This document shows positions 1 through 10,200 of a stretch of 64,000 nucleotides of DNA, piece after piece. Origin of the DNA: Bin55 sp964572845. GTDB lineage: Bacteria; Pseudomonadota; Gammaproteobacteria; Pseudomonadales; Azotimanducaceae. Positions within the stretch are counted from its first letter, which is position 1; the number at the start of each line of letters is the position of its first letter. The notes beneath the pieces are model-generated. The model had not been told where the DNA came from, ran no database searches, and saw nothing but the letters and a program-made list of their open reading frames with translations. The translations under genes and the position numbers were made by a program. Where the stretch lies: assembly GCA_964572845.1 (NCBI GenBank), contig CAZNFX010000006.1, positions 1-64,000 on the forward strand, given 5' to 3'.

Positions 1-46
1 CCATTGCGTCAGTTTTGATGTCGCCATTGCGTCAGTTTTGGTGTCG
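1..46. repeat. Two tandem 23-bp repeats, probable terminus of a second insertion element
   Basis: Positions 1-23 and 24-46 are two copies of a 23-bp unit that differ at one base, each containing GCGTCAGTTTTG. They are followed by CCTGACAGCAG and then the broken IS256-type transposase gene. Repeated short sequences containing AAAACTGACGCA (as read on the minus strand) near an element end resemble the multiple terminal repeats of IS21-family elements. The family assignment is inference because the rest of the element lies outside the window. Confidence 0.45.
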
Positions 47-698
47 CCTGACAGCAGAAGGCGCTCGTGCAGATGAACGTGCAGCTCGACAACGTGCTCA
101 GCTCCACCGCCAGCACGTGGCGGTTGCCCCGACGGTCGATCCCCAGCGCGATCTGCACCGCCCGGGAGCGCACCGAGCCCTCTTCGCGCACCTTCTCGTA
201 GCGCGCGTCCAGCAGCAGGTACGGATAGTCCTCCTCCAGCGGCCGCTGCGCGAACGCCGTCAGCGACGCGTCCAGCTCCGAAACCATGTTCGAGATCGTC
301 GCCGGCGAGAAGCCGTGTCCGCACAGCTCCTCCGCCAGCCGGCTCACCTTCCGCGTCGACACCCCCTGCACGTACATCTCCGCAAGCGCCGACACCAGCG
401 CCTTCTCCGAACGACGGTAGCGCTCGAACACGCGCGTGCTGAAGCGGCCGTCCCGGTCCTGCGGAACCCGCAGCTCCACCGTGCCCACCTTCATGTGCAG
501 CTTGCGCGTGTAGTGGCCCGAGCGATAGCCCCGGCGCGCCGAGGTCCGCTCCCCCTTCGCCGCACCCAGGAGATCCGCCATCTCGCCCTCCAGAATCGTG
601 TTCAGCGCCTCCTGAACCAGCGTCCTCGCGAAGTCCGCGTCGTCCGCAACGTGACTTGCCGCGGCAGCGGCGTTGGGTTTACAATGTGCATCGATCAT
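9..698 (-). pseudogene. IS256-family (mutator-type) transposase, N-terminal fragment
   Basis: The first 200 or so residues read as an IS256/Mutator-type DDE transposase. There is an N-terminal region with EGEMADLLGA, then RRGYRSGHYTRKL, and the segment PYLLLDARYEKVR that carries the first catalytic Asp (about residue 164). Similarity stops at about position 98, after HVLAVEL. From there the frame runs into unrelated sequence and the tandem repeats at the window edge, so the second and third catalytic acidic residues are lost. Intact family members are about 400 residues long. The fragment is visibly GC-rich compared with the genes that follow. It cannot be an active transposase. The most economical reading is disruption by a second mobile element. 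Confidence 0.85.
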
Positions 699-730
699 GA
701 GTCGAAATCCTTAAAGTCAACGAATGATCC

Positions 731-760
731 GCGTCCGAAGGCCACATCGCCTTCGGGCGC
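731..760. other. Inverted repeat upstream of the transposase fragment
   Basis: Arms at 731-742 and 749-760 (core CCGAAGGC / GCCTTCGG) pair at 11 of 12 positions with a 6-nt loop. On the plus strand a short T-rich stretch (ATTTTCATT) follows. It could be a weak terminator or part of the IS256-type left end; I cannot tell which. Confidence 0.3.
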
Positions 761-846
761 ATTTTCATTCTGGAACAAAGCTATCAGTCTAACAATTCCC
801 TTCCGGAAACCTTTTTGCAGAAGAATATATAAACAACCGGTTCTTA

Positions 847-1365
847 CTAGGTCGGAGAAAGACCGCAATACGTTCTTACTTTCGTACGAAGCTCTTTCAA
901 TTGAATACGACAGTTAGCGGCAGCATTTGCAAAAAGCTCTGCAAGTTGAGTCCTGCTCAGTCGCTTGCAACGACTTCGGTGTACGGCTTGGCGTACACGT
1001 TCCGCCAGTCTTCCAAGGTGTCGAAAGACAAGGTGGCAAACATCTAAATGAAGATTCGTTAGATCCGCCACAGGTGCGCGGACCTTGCTCTCATTCCATC
1101 CAAGCCCATCCGCTTGACGATTGCTAGTGGGAATCCAAACCACATAGGTCGTTTCGATATTGTCGCTTGCCGCGACAATGGCTAAAGCAACTTTCTTTGC
1201 GCCATCAATTTCGTCGGAAGCGCACTTCCAAAATGACAACCGGTAGCCCAATGTTCCAAGATCAGCGGTCACTGCGTCCTCCGAGACTTCATTTCTGTCT
1301 AATCCGTGTTGCTCGTTGGTTTCAGGGTCCCACTTTGAGCGGGAGATTCTTCGAACTAGAAACAA
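847..1365 (-). CDS. Conserved-looking hypothetical protein, 172 aa
   Basis: This gene lies 6 bp downstream of the 156-aa gene on the same strand, so the two probably form one transcription unit. It begins with a TTG codon (MFLVRRISRSKW...) and no in-frame ATG lies near the start. The product looks soluble, with no signal peptide or membrane segment. It has a mixed alpha/beta N-terminal half (SFWKCASDEIDGAKKVALAIVA) and a basic, helical C-terminal half (residues about 105-160). The N-terminal wording resembles a family of bacterial hypothetical proteins I have seen, but I cannot name a function. Amino-acid composition and the close spacing to its neighbour support a real gene. Confidence 0.6.
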   Translation of the reverse strand: MFLVRRISRSKWDPETNEQHGLDRNEVSEDAVTADLGTLGYRLSFWKCASDEIDGAKKVALAIVAASDNIETTYVVWIPTSNRQADGLGWNESKVRAPVADLTNLHLDVCHLVFRHLGRLAERVRQAVHRSRCKRLSRTQLAELFANAAANCRIQLKELRTKVRTYCGLSPT

Positions 1366-1371
1366 TCCACG

Positions 1372-1842
1372 TCAAGAGACCAAGTCATCTATCACGTCAT
1401 CAGCGTAATCGCGCAGCCATTCGACCTGTTCATTGTGCTTCATGAGCAATGTCCTCAATTCGGAGTCTGCCCAAGACTCAGCTGCACGCACACCAGCTTC
1501 TCTAATCTCCAGATATTTCGATCCTAGCGCCGTTGCAACAACCTTGGCTCGCCACTCAGAGTTGCCTATTGGATTGGAGCGACTAACACATCGGAGTACG
1601 GAAGCCGCGAAGATCGGCTTGGTGCTTTCTGACATGAAGTCAGTCAGCCAATTCAGTATGTGTGAGCTATTGTTCGAGATGAATGATTTGCAGATTTCTG
1701 TTTCCGCAGGATGCACCATAGAGTGCATCACAGGATCTTCATCAAACAGAAACTCCAATTTGTTTCGTAGGAGCATTTTTGGCGGAGGATTAGACGTTTC
1801 TTGTATAGGGGATGGTGTCAATGGAGATGTCGAGGTGTTCAA
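1372..1842 (-). CDS. Hypothetical protein, possibly HEAT-like helical, 156 aa
   Basis: The product is mainly helical. After a Pro/Ser/Thr-rich N-terminus (residues 1-22) come paired amphipathic segments such as PIFAASVLRCVSRSN and KYLEIREAGVRAAESWADSELRTLL, which resemble HEAT-type helical repeats. The longest frame opens with TTG at 1842. An ATG at 1776 (MLLRNKLEF) is an alternative start, and neither has a clear ribosome binding site. The 172-aa gene starts 6 bp after this stop, suggesting co-transcription. Function is unknown; a scaffold or partner role for the downstream protein is only a guess. Confidence 0.55.
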   Translation of the reverse strand: MNTSTSPLTPSPIQETSNPPPKMLLRNKLEFLFDEDPVMHSMVHPAETEICKSFISNNSSHILNWLTDFMSESTKPIFAASVLRCVSRSNPIGNSEWRAKVVATALGSKYLEIREAGVRAAESWADSELRTLLMKHNEQVEWLRDYADDVIDDLVS

Positions 1843-3219
1843 CCAATCTAGAGCTCACCATCGGTGGTAAGAACGCTCGTATGCAATTCAAATGCACTCG
1901 TCAAGTTCATGCTTGAATGGGTCGGCATCAATGTTGCTGGCTTAATTTCTGGAACAGTCGAAATTTTGCGGTCCATGTGATTGGATTCACCCAATTGGTT
2001 AAAGGGACCGCCCGCGCCCCGCAATCGCGCCTCCTTGGCTTAAGGATTGAACTGTCGCAAGCATGCATCAAAATCGTCCCGATTTTCGTGCCGCGACCAC
2101 AAGAGCTCGTGAAAACCCATTTCATCACGCGCCGGGATTCCCGTATAGGCGAGCGCCAAAACGCTCCCTGGCAATTGCCGGTGCTGGTCATGCGTACTTT
2201 TGCCTTTCTCGAAGGGGAGCGGTCACATTGCGGATTCGCATCTCGAGGCAATCGTGCGAAGGCTCGAATAGATTGCGATGAACGCCGCCTAGTATTGCAG
2301 CAATCAATTGGTGCACGACAAAAGGGAGAATTGAAGGGACTGAGAATTCTTCGAGTGTATAGGGAGTGTCTTTCGGACTGGTTCTGATTGTCGTGCATCG
2401 AGCAGCGATGCTAAAGGTGTCGAAACTGGGTGTTCGGCAGGCAAATCGCGACTCTGGGCACAAGACTCGGGCTAGAAGATCTTTGGGCGATGGAGCAACA
2501 GAAGTTTGGAGTGCAGCAGTTTAGGGATTTCAAATAGAGCAAGAAGTCCTTAGCGCTTGGATCCTGCATTGAGTGGGAAACACCACCACTGTAGAGGAGC
2601 GTCGTTGATGTGCTCGCTGACAGGAGACTGGTTGGGCTGTCCATGGTCTTCGAGATTCCTGACGGGTTTTCAGGGGTTCCGAAGTGTCGTCAACATGCGT
2701 GCGAGAAGCGTTCGCGGTTTTGGAAGAGTCTTCGAGGAGCCGTCACGAATCCCAAGCTGCAAGGAGTGAACTGGGAATCCAACGCATACGTCGGTGCGCA
2801 GTGTGACGGGTGAAGAGTTCCGGATGGTTGTTCCTTTATATAGAAGGCGAAGGAGCAACGATCGTATAGTCCCCAATCAAAATGCGTCCACTCGATGCAG
2901 ACGCATGGTCGATGCGTTTCCAGAGTATGTAGCGACTCGGAATTTGGTCGGACAGATCATGCACGTTCAACGTATTTCGTTGTCACGCTGCAAAGGGATT
3001 GAAATTCGGCCCTTTGGCTTCAGCAAGTTTCCTTCCTTTTATATAGGTGCATTTAGATGCGGAACGTATTGATAGTCAATCTGCATGTGTTCACGTCAGG
3101 ACTGAAAGGCTCTTCAACTGAAGTTCCACGTCAAGCATTTCCGCTGCGTGAGAAACACAGCCTTTGTCAAGCAGCAGGAAATTGGTTTGATCCAAATCCA
3201 TGGTGGCCATGCATTGGTC
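1843..3219. other. Gene-poor stretch, no supported gene
   Basis: Short open frames overlap on both strands here, but none gives a protein-like composition, a credible start signal or a recognisable family. I looked for transposase fragments and found none I could support. It is probably decayed sequence next to the mobile-element fragment. Confidence 0.5.
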
Positions 3220-3733
3220 TCAGCCTGATCCGACCATCTGCACAAAAAGAAACGAGCGAAAAGGATCGGAGTACAACTCCAATCCATCTCGCGGGTGATT
3301 TCCAATTGTGTCGTAATGTTTCGGATTGGAGCGTGGTTCATAACCAATGAAGAATGGGCCAGGCTGTCTTGGTTGAATCTGCTGTTTCGAGCTCTCAACG
3401 GACCTGAGCAGAAGCACCCATTCCCGACCAGCGGTGAGATTGCCTAGGTGCTCTACAAATGTTGCATTGGGACTTAAAGAAGAATTGCACTGGCTTCATG
3501 TGGTTGGCGAAGACGTCTGACGACCACAGCCACCCTTCGTTCGGCGAACATCGTAGATATTGAAACGAAGCATCATTGCTGCGTACGCATTCTGCTATCT
3601 GTGCATCTAGTTCGATGTGCTGCTGAATCCAACTCCCGCTGATTGCTTTATTGAGGAAGTTTGCTTTGATCGTTCGATTCTCTAGGTTGACTGAGAGAAG
3701 AGGTTGCGCAAGGCGCATGAAAGGAGCAGTCAT
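3220..3733 (-). pseudogene. Unrecognised gene broken by one frameshift
   Basis: Two overlapping minus-strand frames join into one plausible protein. Translation can start at ATG 3733 (MTAPFMRLAQ), preceded by GGAAGA at 7-nt spacing. It reads well to FANHMKPVQFF at about 3485. From about 3470 the good reading is in the next frame (SPNATFVEHLGNLTAGREW...) and continues to a stop at 3220. The break falls in a TTCTTCTTT stretch. The composite product would be about 170 residues, with no signal peptide. I do not recognise the family. The frameshift could be a true mutation or a sequence error at the short T/C run. Confidence 0.5.
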
Positions 3734-4220
3734 AGAATTTTCTTCCCGCACGACTCGTAGCAACAACCCTTCACTACGTGGATTTCGGATCCGTTCATTC
3801 AGTGCGGATATTGCGCGGCGTCGGAAGCGTCCAACTACTTGGGGTTGGATTGGGTCCTATTGAGCCATGGCGAAAGGCACCCTCTCGAAGGTCTCTCATC
3901 CAAACGCGTTACCTGACGAGATACATCACCGAGCACCATCACCATGGCGGCGCTGGCGAAGGATTGGGTAGAGACATGGAATTCATCAGACTCCCGATGT
4001 TCCTTGCTGCAGTTGCGCAAGTATTGCGTTGTCCATTGCGCTCTGCGTTCTGCATGCCCTTCGACGATGCGTACCTTGCGCGGCGACACCTTGTTTGCAC
4101 TCTTGCACATCCCTCGACGAAAGCTCTTCAGCGGGCTCGCAATTGTGTAGAATTACCGTAGAGGCGAGCAGGCTTGCCGTGCGTCTGGCTTGGAGTGAGG
4201 CAATCGGTGTGCGGGACAAC
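3734..4220. other. Intergenic stretch upstream of the first adhesin promoter
   Basis: Overlapping short frames on both strands are Arg/His-rich and look like noise. I see no RNA gene, transposase or recognisable protein fragment. Confidence 0.5.
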
Positions 4221-4221
4221 C

Positions 4222-4305
4222 GTTTCAACCATTGAAACGATTTGAAACAATTTGAAAAAATATTGACAAAAGGGGTTGACAATTCCTTTTCTGCTCGCTT
4301 ACAAT
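4222..4305 (+). promoter_or_regulatory. Promoter of the first giant adhesin with phased TTGAAAC repeats
   Basis: A 7-3-7 perfect inverted repeat, GTTTCAACCATTGAAAC (4222-4238), merges into three 10-bp-phased units: ATTGAAACGA, TTTGAAACAA and TTTGAAAAAA (4231-4260). Fifteen bases later comes a -35 TTGACA (4276-4281), an 18-bp spacer and a -10 TACAAT (4300-4305). The second adhesin has the same arrangement. Repeats spaced at one helical turn next to the -35 suggest a cooperative activator or repressor site. The regulator is unknown. Confidence 0.7.
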
Positions 4306-4541
4306 TCACTCAGCTTTGTAGGTCGCGAGGATCAGCGCGTGTTCTATGGTCTCTGAACGAGACTGTTTGCACTTGCAATAATCGCGGATGAAAGTATTAG
4401 CAAGGGAGACTGTTGGAACGGGAGAGCGCAATGATTCGAGCGAAGCTCGCAGCGACTACTCGCGACAGCCGCCCTAGCCTGGGCTGCGCAGGATTGCGCC
4501 TTGGATTGGGCGGTACACGGCGGCCAACTTGGCAAAAACAC

Positions 4542-7270
4542 CAGGAGGAAATCCACATGTTTAAACTACATTCGGTTGGGGGAGCGGACAAGGGAAGGTT
4601 CGGTTCTCTGCGACTAATTGCGCTGTCGGGCGTTGTGGCGGCCGGTCTGCTGAGCGCTCCGGCGCTGGCGCAGGCTACGGGCTGTGCGTTCACGGCTCCG
4701 GATCCGGCGACGGACGCGGAGTGGGCCGAGGGCGCGACGGCGACGTCGGGCGCGATTGAGTTCACGGCGGGCACGGGTGGCGATGCGACGTTGCCGACGG
4801 TTGCCGATGCTGCGAATTGCGCCGGCGAGGGCGACGTTCAGTACACGCTGTTCATGGGTGGCGATCAGTTGATGGTCGCGTCGGGCGAGTCCTCGCTCAC
4901 GCTGCTGACGATCATGTCGACGACCACGAACGGCACCGTGACGGTGACCACTACCGGCGCGGATGCGAGCAACGTGGCTGCAGGTGCCAGTGTCACTTAC
5001 ACGGCGGGGGACGGCGATTTCCACAACGCGGCTCCGGTGGCCTTCGTGCTGAAGGCGGAGAAGGCGTTCAACGCCGGCGACACGGCCGAGTTCAGTTTCA
5101 CGGTCACGGTCAAGCCGACCGCGCATGGCACGGCTCCTGCGAACGTACGTTCCATAGCCGAGACGGCGCGGAGCATCTACGTGGAATGGACGGGCGACGG
5201 CAACAATTCGGACGCCACGGCCACGCCTCCGACGCCCGACACGTCGGCGACGCACTACGAGGTCACGGCGACCCCGGCGATGGGCGACCCCGTGACGATG
5301 AGGTTCGCGGACACGGCGACGGGTACGACGACCACTGCTACGCCGGACAACCCGAGGCAGTCCGGGACGGTCATGGGTCTGATGCCGAATACGCTGTACA
5401 CGATTACGGTGAAGGGCGTGAGCGGCAGCGGCTTCAGCGAGCGCGAGAGCGCTGCGTCCGACCCCACGGCCGATGCCACGGATTTGACTGCTGATCCCAT
5501 CGTTCGCGGCGCCACGGCGACCACGATGATGGCGCGCGAGTCGGACGGCGAGGGAATGGCAGGCCCGTTCAAGCTGTCGACGGGCGAGCAGGTGGACATT
5601 GCCGTGAGCACGCTGATCGATCTCAGCGTCGGGGAGCAGGCTGGTGACACGTTTGACGCGGTGCGCGAGGGCATGAGTTTCATGTTCGCGGCGAGCCCGG
5701 GCAACGACGCGGTGTCGGTGGAGTACATCGACGACAACGACGACGACCACTCGGACGATCTGATTCGTCTGGTGGGCATGGGCGAGGGCACGTACACGGT
5801 CACGGTGACCGCGACCAGCGGCATGTTCATGTTGACCGCGACGCTTCCGGTCTCCGTCATCGAGAACCACACGCCGATCTTCCGGATTTCCGAGGCGACG
5901 GTGGACTGGGACATCGACAATACCGGCGCCAATTTCCAGATCGACGTGATGGCGAACTTCGTCAGCGAGCAGATCACGGACGCGGACGCGGGCGACTGCG
6001 CCGGCAACGACAATGCCGACAACGAGATCAACTGCGACCACGAGCTGACCTTCACCCTGACGGGCGGCGCGGGCTATCTCCACATTCTGGAGGAGAACGA
6101 GAACGCGGGTCTGATCACGGCGGGTTCGCGGACCGATCCCGATCTTGAGGCGGTGGAGGACGGCCGGCAGTTCGAGCTGACCGTGACGGCCACCGACCAG
6201 TCGGGAGCGAAGGACACGATGAAGATCTTCGTGGACGTGATCGAGGGCAACGACGATCCGACCTTGGCCGAAGATGCGGCGGACATGTATCTGGAACCGT
6301 TCTCGGCGTCCAGGGGACGTGTTACGGAGACGGTCAACCTGGCCGACAACTTCACGGATCGCGAAGACGACGATCTGTGCTATGAGATAGCGTCCAGCAG
6401 TTTGGTGGACGACAACAACACGCCGACCGACGATACCGACGACATCACGCTGGCGGACGCCTCCTTGGCGGGCGCCTCGACGTGCATGAACGCCAATCTG
6501 ACGATCACGATGCGCGTGCCGTCCTTGGATCCGGAAGACGACGACTTCGCTCTGCTGGGACGCTACGGCACGGACACGGTTACGGTTTCGGTGCGGGCGC
6601 GTCAGCGCAACGCCGCCGACAATGCGCTGCCGACCGGCACGGTGACCGTCAGCGTCGACCTGGTCTACGGGCCGAACGTGGGTCCGAGCATCCGCACGGT
6701 CGCGCAGGTGACGGGCTCGGGCACGTTCGTGGCGACGGGCACGCACGAGATCGACGAGATGGAGGACATTCGTCTGACCTTCACCGCCGACGACGCGCAG
6801 CCGAACGGCGACCGGCTCTGCTGGAGCTCGCGCGGCAACTGCACGCCCTGCGAAGGCAGCGAGCCTGGCGCATACAGTCCTGCGGGATGGCCGCGGCCGA
6901 TCGACATCGAGAAGCGGAACTCCAACTCGGGCGCGGGACCCGTCTCGCACGAGTACGATCTGGTGATCCGCGGCACCGAGCGCTTGCGCGTTCCCTGGAC
7001 GGGCAACTTCACGACGCGCGTGAACACCGACTTCGAGCGATCGGGCGGCACCTACACCATCAACCTGTGCGCGACGGACCTGTCGGGCGCGACGGACCGG
7101 TTGAGCTTCGAGGTGAAGATCAACGACGTCGAGGAGGCTCCGTACTTCACGGACGACTTCGATGAGCTCTACATGGTGGTCGGCGACTACTCCCAGGAGG
7201 TCAGCATCGCGCAGAAAGCTAGAGACGGGGACAGCCCAGACGAGACACTCAAATACGCTGCCAACTGCAT
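4542..7270 (+). repeat. 2,729-bp duplicated block, copy 1 (matches 19941-22669)
   Basis: At a constant offset of 15,399 bases this block matches the second adhesin without an indel. No mismatch was seen in the stretches compared, and the six-frame translations through the block match. It runs from the ribosome binding site through codon 904. At the 3' edge the two genes drop abruptly to moderate protein similarity. The block is clearly richer in G+C, especially at third codon positions, than the rest of either gene. Confidence 0.92.
4543..4548 (+). promoter_or_regulatory. Ribosome binding site that fixes the adhesin 1 start
   Basis: AGGAGG lies 8 nt before ATG 4557. The frame stays open upstream to 4413, but that stretch lacks an equivalent signal. 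In the second adhesin an in-frame TAG (19929) closes the frame upstream of the same site, so ATG 4557 is the start. Confidence 0.85.
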
Positions 7271-10200
7271 CGGTGGATGTGGTCCAATCTCGATCTCTGA
7301 AGAGGATGGCGTAGTAACAGTGACTCCTACAGACGATGAAATTGGCGATGCCGACACTGTAGATACCGCAACGGTTGAAGTCGAAGTTTCAGTGACAGAT
7401 TCGACAGGAATGACTGCATACAGCTCCTTCATGGTGAATGTCAAGGACAGCAACACGTCACCCGCATTTGATAACGGATTGACGGGTGTGTCCTACACGG
7501 TGCCGGAAAACAGTGGCACGGGCACGAGAGTCGGTGCGCCACTTGCTGTTTCTGACGCGGATGAAGGCGACACCATGAGTGCCTCCGTCAGTGGCTCAAG
7601 AATGTTTTCGGCAAGTGTCGTAAAGACTAGTAGCGGTGACGAGGATGATGCCTATGGCGTTCAAGTCTCGGTAGCGGCCGGTGCCAAACTAGACTTCGAG
7701 GCTGACATTACTTCCTATGACATTTCGGTTGTAGTCGAAGATGAATATGGCGGCACATCCAACATCGACGTTCGCATCGACTTGACTGATGTCAACGAAG
7801 CTCCGATGAAGATCGGCGATGACATTCCAGATCAGAGAATTCTGGTGGGCATTACGCAATGCGAAGTTATGGCTAGCGACCACTTCATGGATCCCGACCA
7901 CCGCGACCAGCAGGCGGGCCTTTACATTGAGGCCAGCACTACGCGGCCGGGCGATGCCTCTGTCGAAGTAGTGAACAACAACGAAATCTGCATAACTGGT
8001 CACTTCGTTGGTAGCGGTCCTGGACGAGTCAAGGTTACCGCCACTGACCGCGACGACAAGTCCGTCAATAAGACTTTCCGAGTTACGGTCGAAGCGAACA
8101 TGCCGCCGATGGTTGTTGGCGATGGAATTCCAGACATGACCGCAGACGAAGGCGGACGCACGAGCGACATAAATCTGCCTGCCTACTTCGATGACGGTGA
8201 TTCAACGTACGAAGAAATGCTTACCTATAGCTTCAGCGTTGATAATCCCGGCGTAGCGACTGGTGCGCTAATCGGCTACCACACACTACGCGTTTACGGC
8301 GATGAAAAGGGTACTGCTATGGTTACCGTCACGGCTTCGGATCAAAACAACCAGGCTGTATCCGATACCTTCATGGTGGAAGTAACTCGAAACGACCCGC
8401 CTGTTGCACATCCAGACTTCATATCCGATGTTTCGACACGAATTGGTATAGAGGAAGATCCCATTGACGCTCGAGGCTCATTCACGGACGAGGGTGACAC
8501 GCTCACCTACTCGGTTACCACGGATGATCCCGATGTAGCCACGGCCGCACTCAAGTACGACGAGGAAGGCGGAGCTTGGATAGTTATCCACTCGCATTCA
8601 CCGGGAACTACAAAGTGTACGTTGACGGCGACCGATACGGCCAAGAATTCCGAGAAAGTGGAATTCACCATTGAAGTCGGTGCACGTAACGACCCGCCAA
8701 CAGTGGCTAACGCCATCGATGACGTAACACTCGGCGAAGGTGAGCGTTACGATGTGGACTTGGACGGTGTGTTTGACGATGAAGGTAGTCTTGACATTGA
8801 AGTTGTCAACGAAGACGAAACTGTCGCAGACGTTGTACACCGTCGCAGTGCTAACGAAATCCGAATCTATGGCAATGAGGCGGGAACCACAACTGTGACA
8901 GTTACTGCAACTGACAATGTCGGGCAATCCGCATATGACAAGTTCGATGTGACCGTCGAAGCAGTACCGGAAGCAGTTGGAGCTATTGCAGACCAAACTC
9001 TGCAAATTGGTGGAGAGAACTTGGATTTGAATGTAAGCGATTACTTCACGCACGCCGATGGTGCTGATGTTCTCTCCTACACCGTAACGACCTCTGGTTC
9101 CTCTGCTGCGACGGTAACCAACGCGGGTTCACAGCTAACGTTGGCGCCGTTTACGCGAGGTTCGACCGAAGTAACGGTTACGGCAACAGACCTGAACGGA
9201 CGTAGCGCATTCCAGACATTCACCACGATTGTCAGCGATAGCGAACTCAGGTCAGTGGCGGAAGACGCATTGGCTGGCTACGGACGGGCGGTTCTGTCGA
9301 GCGTGTCCAACGCGATCGGCTCTAGATTGGAATCCAACCGTTCCGACACAGGCATAGCTGTCGGTCGCTTTATGCCGACCAATGACGCATCGTACGCTGC
9401 AGGAACTGAGTTCAGTGCAAATAACGGTATGTCGGGATTTGATCAGACGGCTTCAGTGGCTACTAGCTCATCGGCCGGTAGCACGTTGAACCAAATCACG
9501 TTCAATCGAACTTCGTTCCTAAGCCAGAATTTCTCCCAAATGCTGAATGGCAAGGGAGGAATTGGTTCGTGGTCTCTGTGGAGCACAACGGACACACGCA
9601 ATTTTGCCGGCGAAGGTTACAGTGGCAATGCATCCTCAACGTTCATGGGACTCGACCTTCTTGCAAACAAGAACTGGGTACTTGGTGTAACCGGTTCTCG
9701 CAACACTGGTCAGAGCACCTATAGCTGGGGTACTGCAACGCAATCGATGGAAACTGAAATGTTGTCTGTCATGCCTTACTTTAGCTTTGAGCCAAGTGCA
9801 AAGACCTCGATTTGGGGAGTGGTTGGATACGGTATGGGAGACGTTACGTCGACCGTCGTAAACGCTGCTTCGCAATCAAGCGATCTTGCGATGAACCTTG
9901 GTATGCTGGGTGGACGTCAAGAGTTTGGTCACGTTGGAAATATCCAGCTTGCCGCTCGTGGAGATGCTGCGTTCGCAAGTCTTGCTACTGGTTCCGGTGG
10001 TGGCGCAGTTGATGATCTGTCAGCCGACGTTCATCGTGTCCGCGCAGGATTGGAAACCTCAATGGCGATTGACTTGCAAAACGGAAGTAACATTCGTCCG
10101 TTTGGTGAAGTAGCCTTCCGAAATGACGGAGGCGATGGTCTAACCGGATCGGGTATTGAAGTTGGTGGTGGAGTACAGGTTGAGACGAATGCGTTCTCGA

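Noticed and set aside
15..917. 300-codon plus-strand frame over the transposase fragment
   Set aside because: It is Arg/Gln/His-rich and antisense to the clear IS256-type sequence.
1917..2398. Two overlapping 156-codon frames on opposite strands
   Set aside because: Neither has a binding site, a family match or balanced composition.
4231..4260. CRISPR-like array at the TTGAAAC repeats
   Set aside because: Units are 10 bp with no spacers and no cas genes are present. The position relative to the -35 fits an operator.
4413..4556. In-frame upstream extension of adhesin 1 by 48 codons
   Set aside because: The AGGAGG and signal peptide are at 4557. The second copy has a TAG upstream of the same site, so the extension is chance.
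4614..6950. 778-codon open frame on the minus strand inside adhesin 1 (and its twin at 20013-22349)
   Set aside because: It is an Arg/His/Val-rich antisense shadow caused by the high third-position G+C of the shared block. It has no start signal or protein-like pattern.
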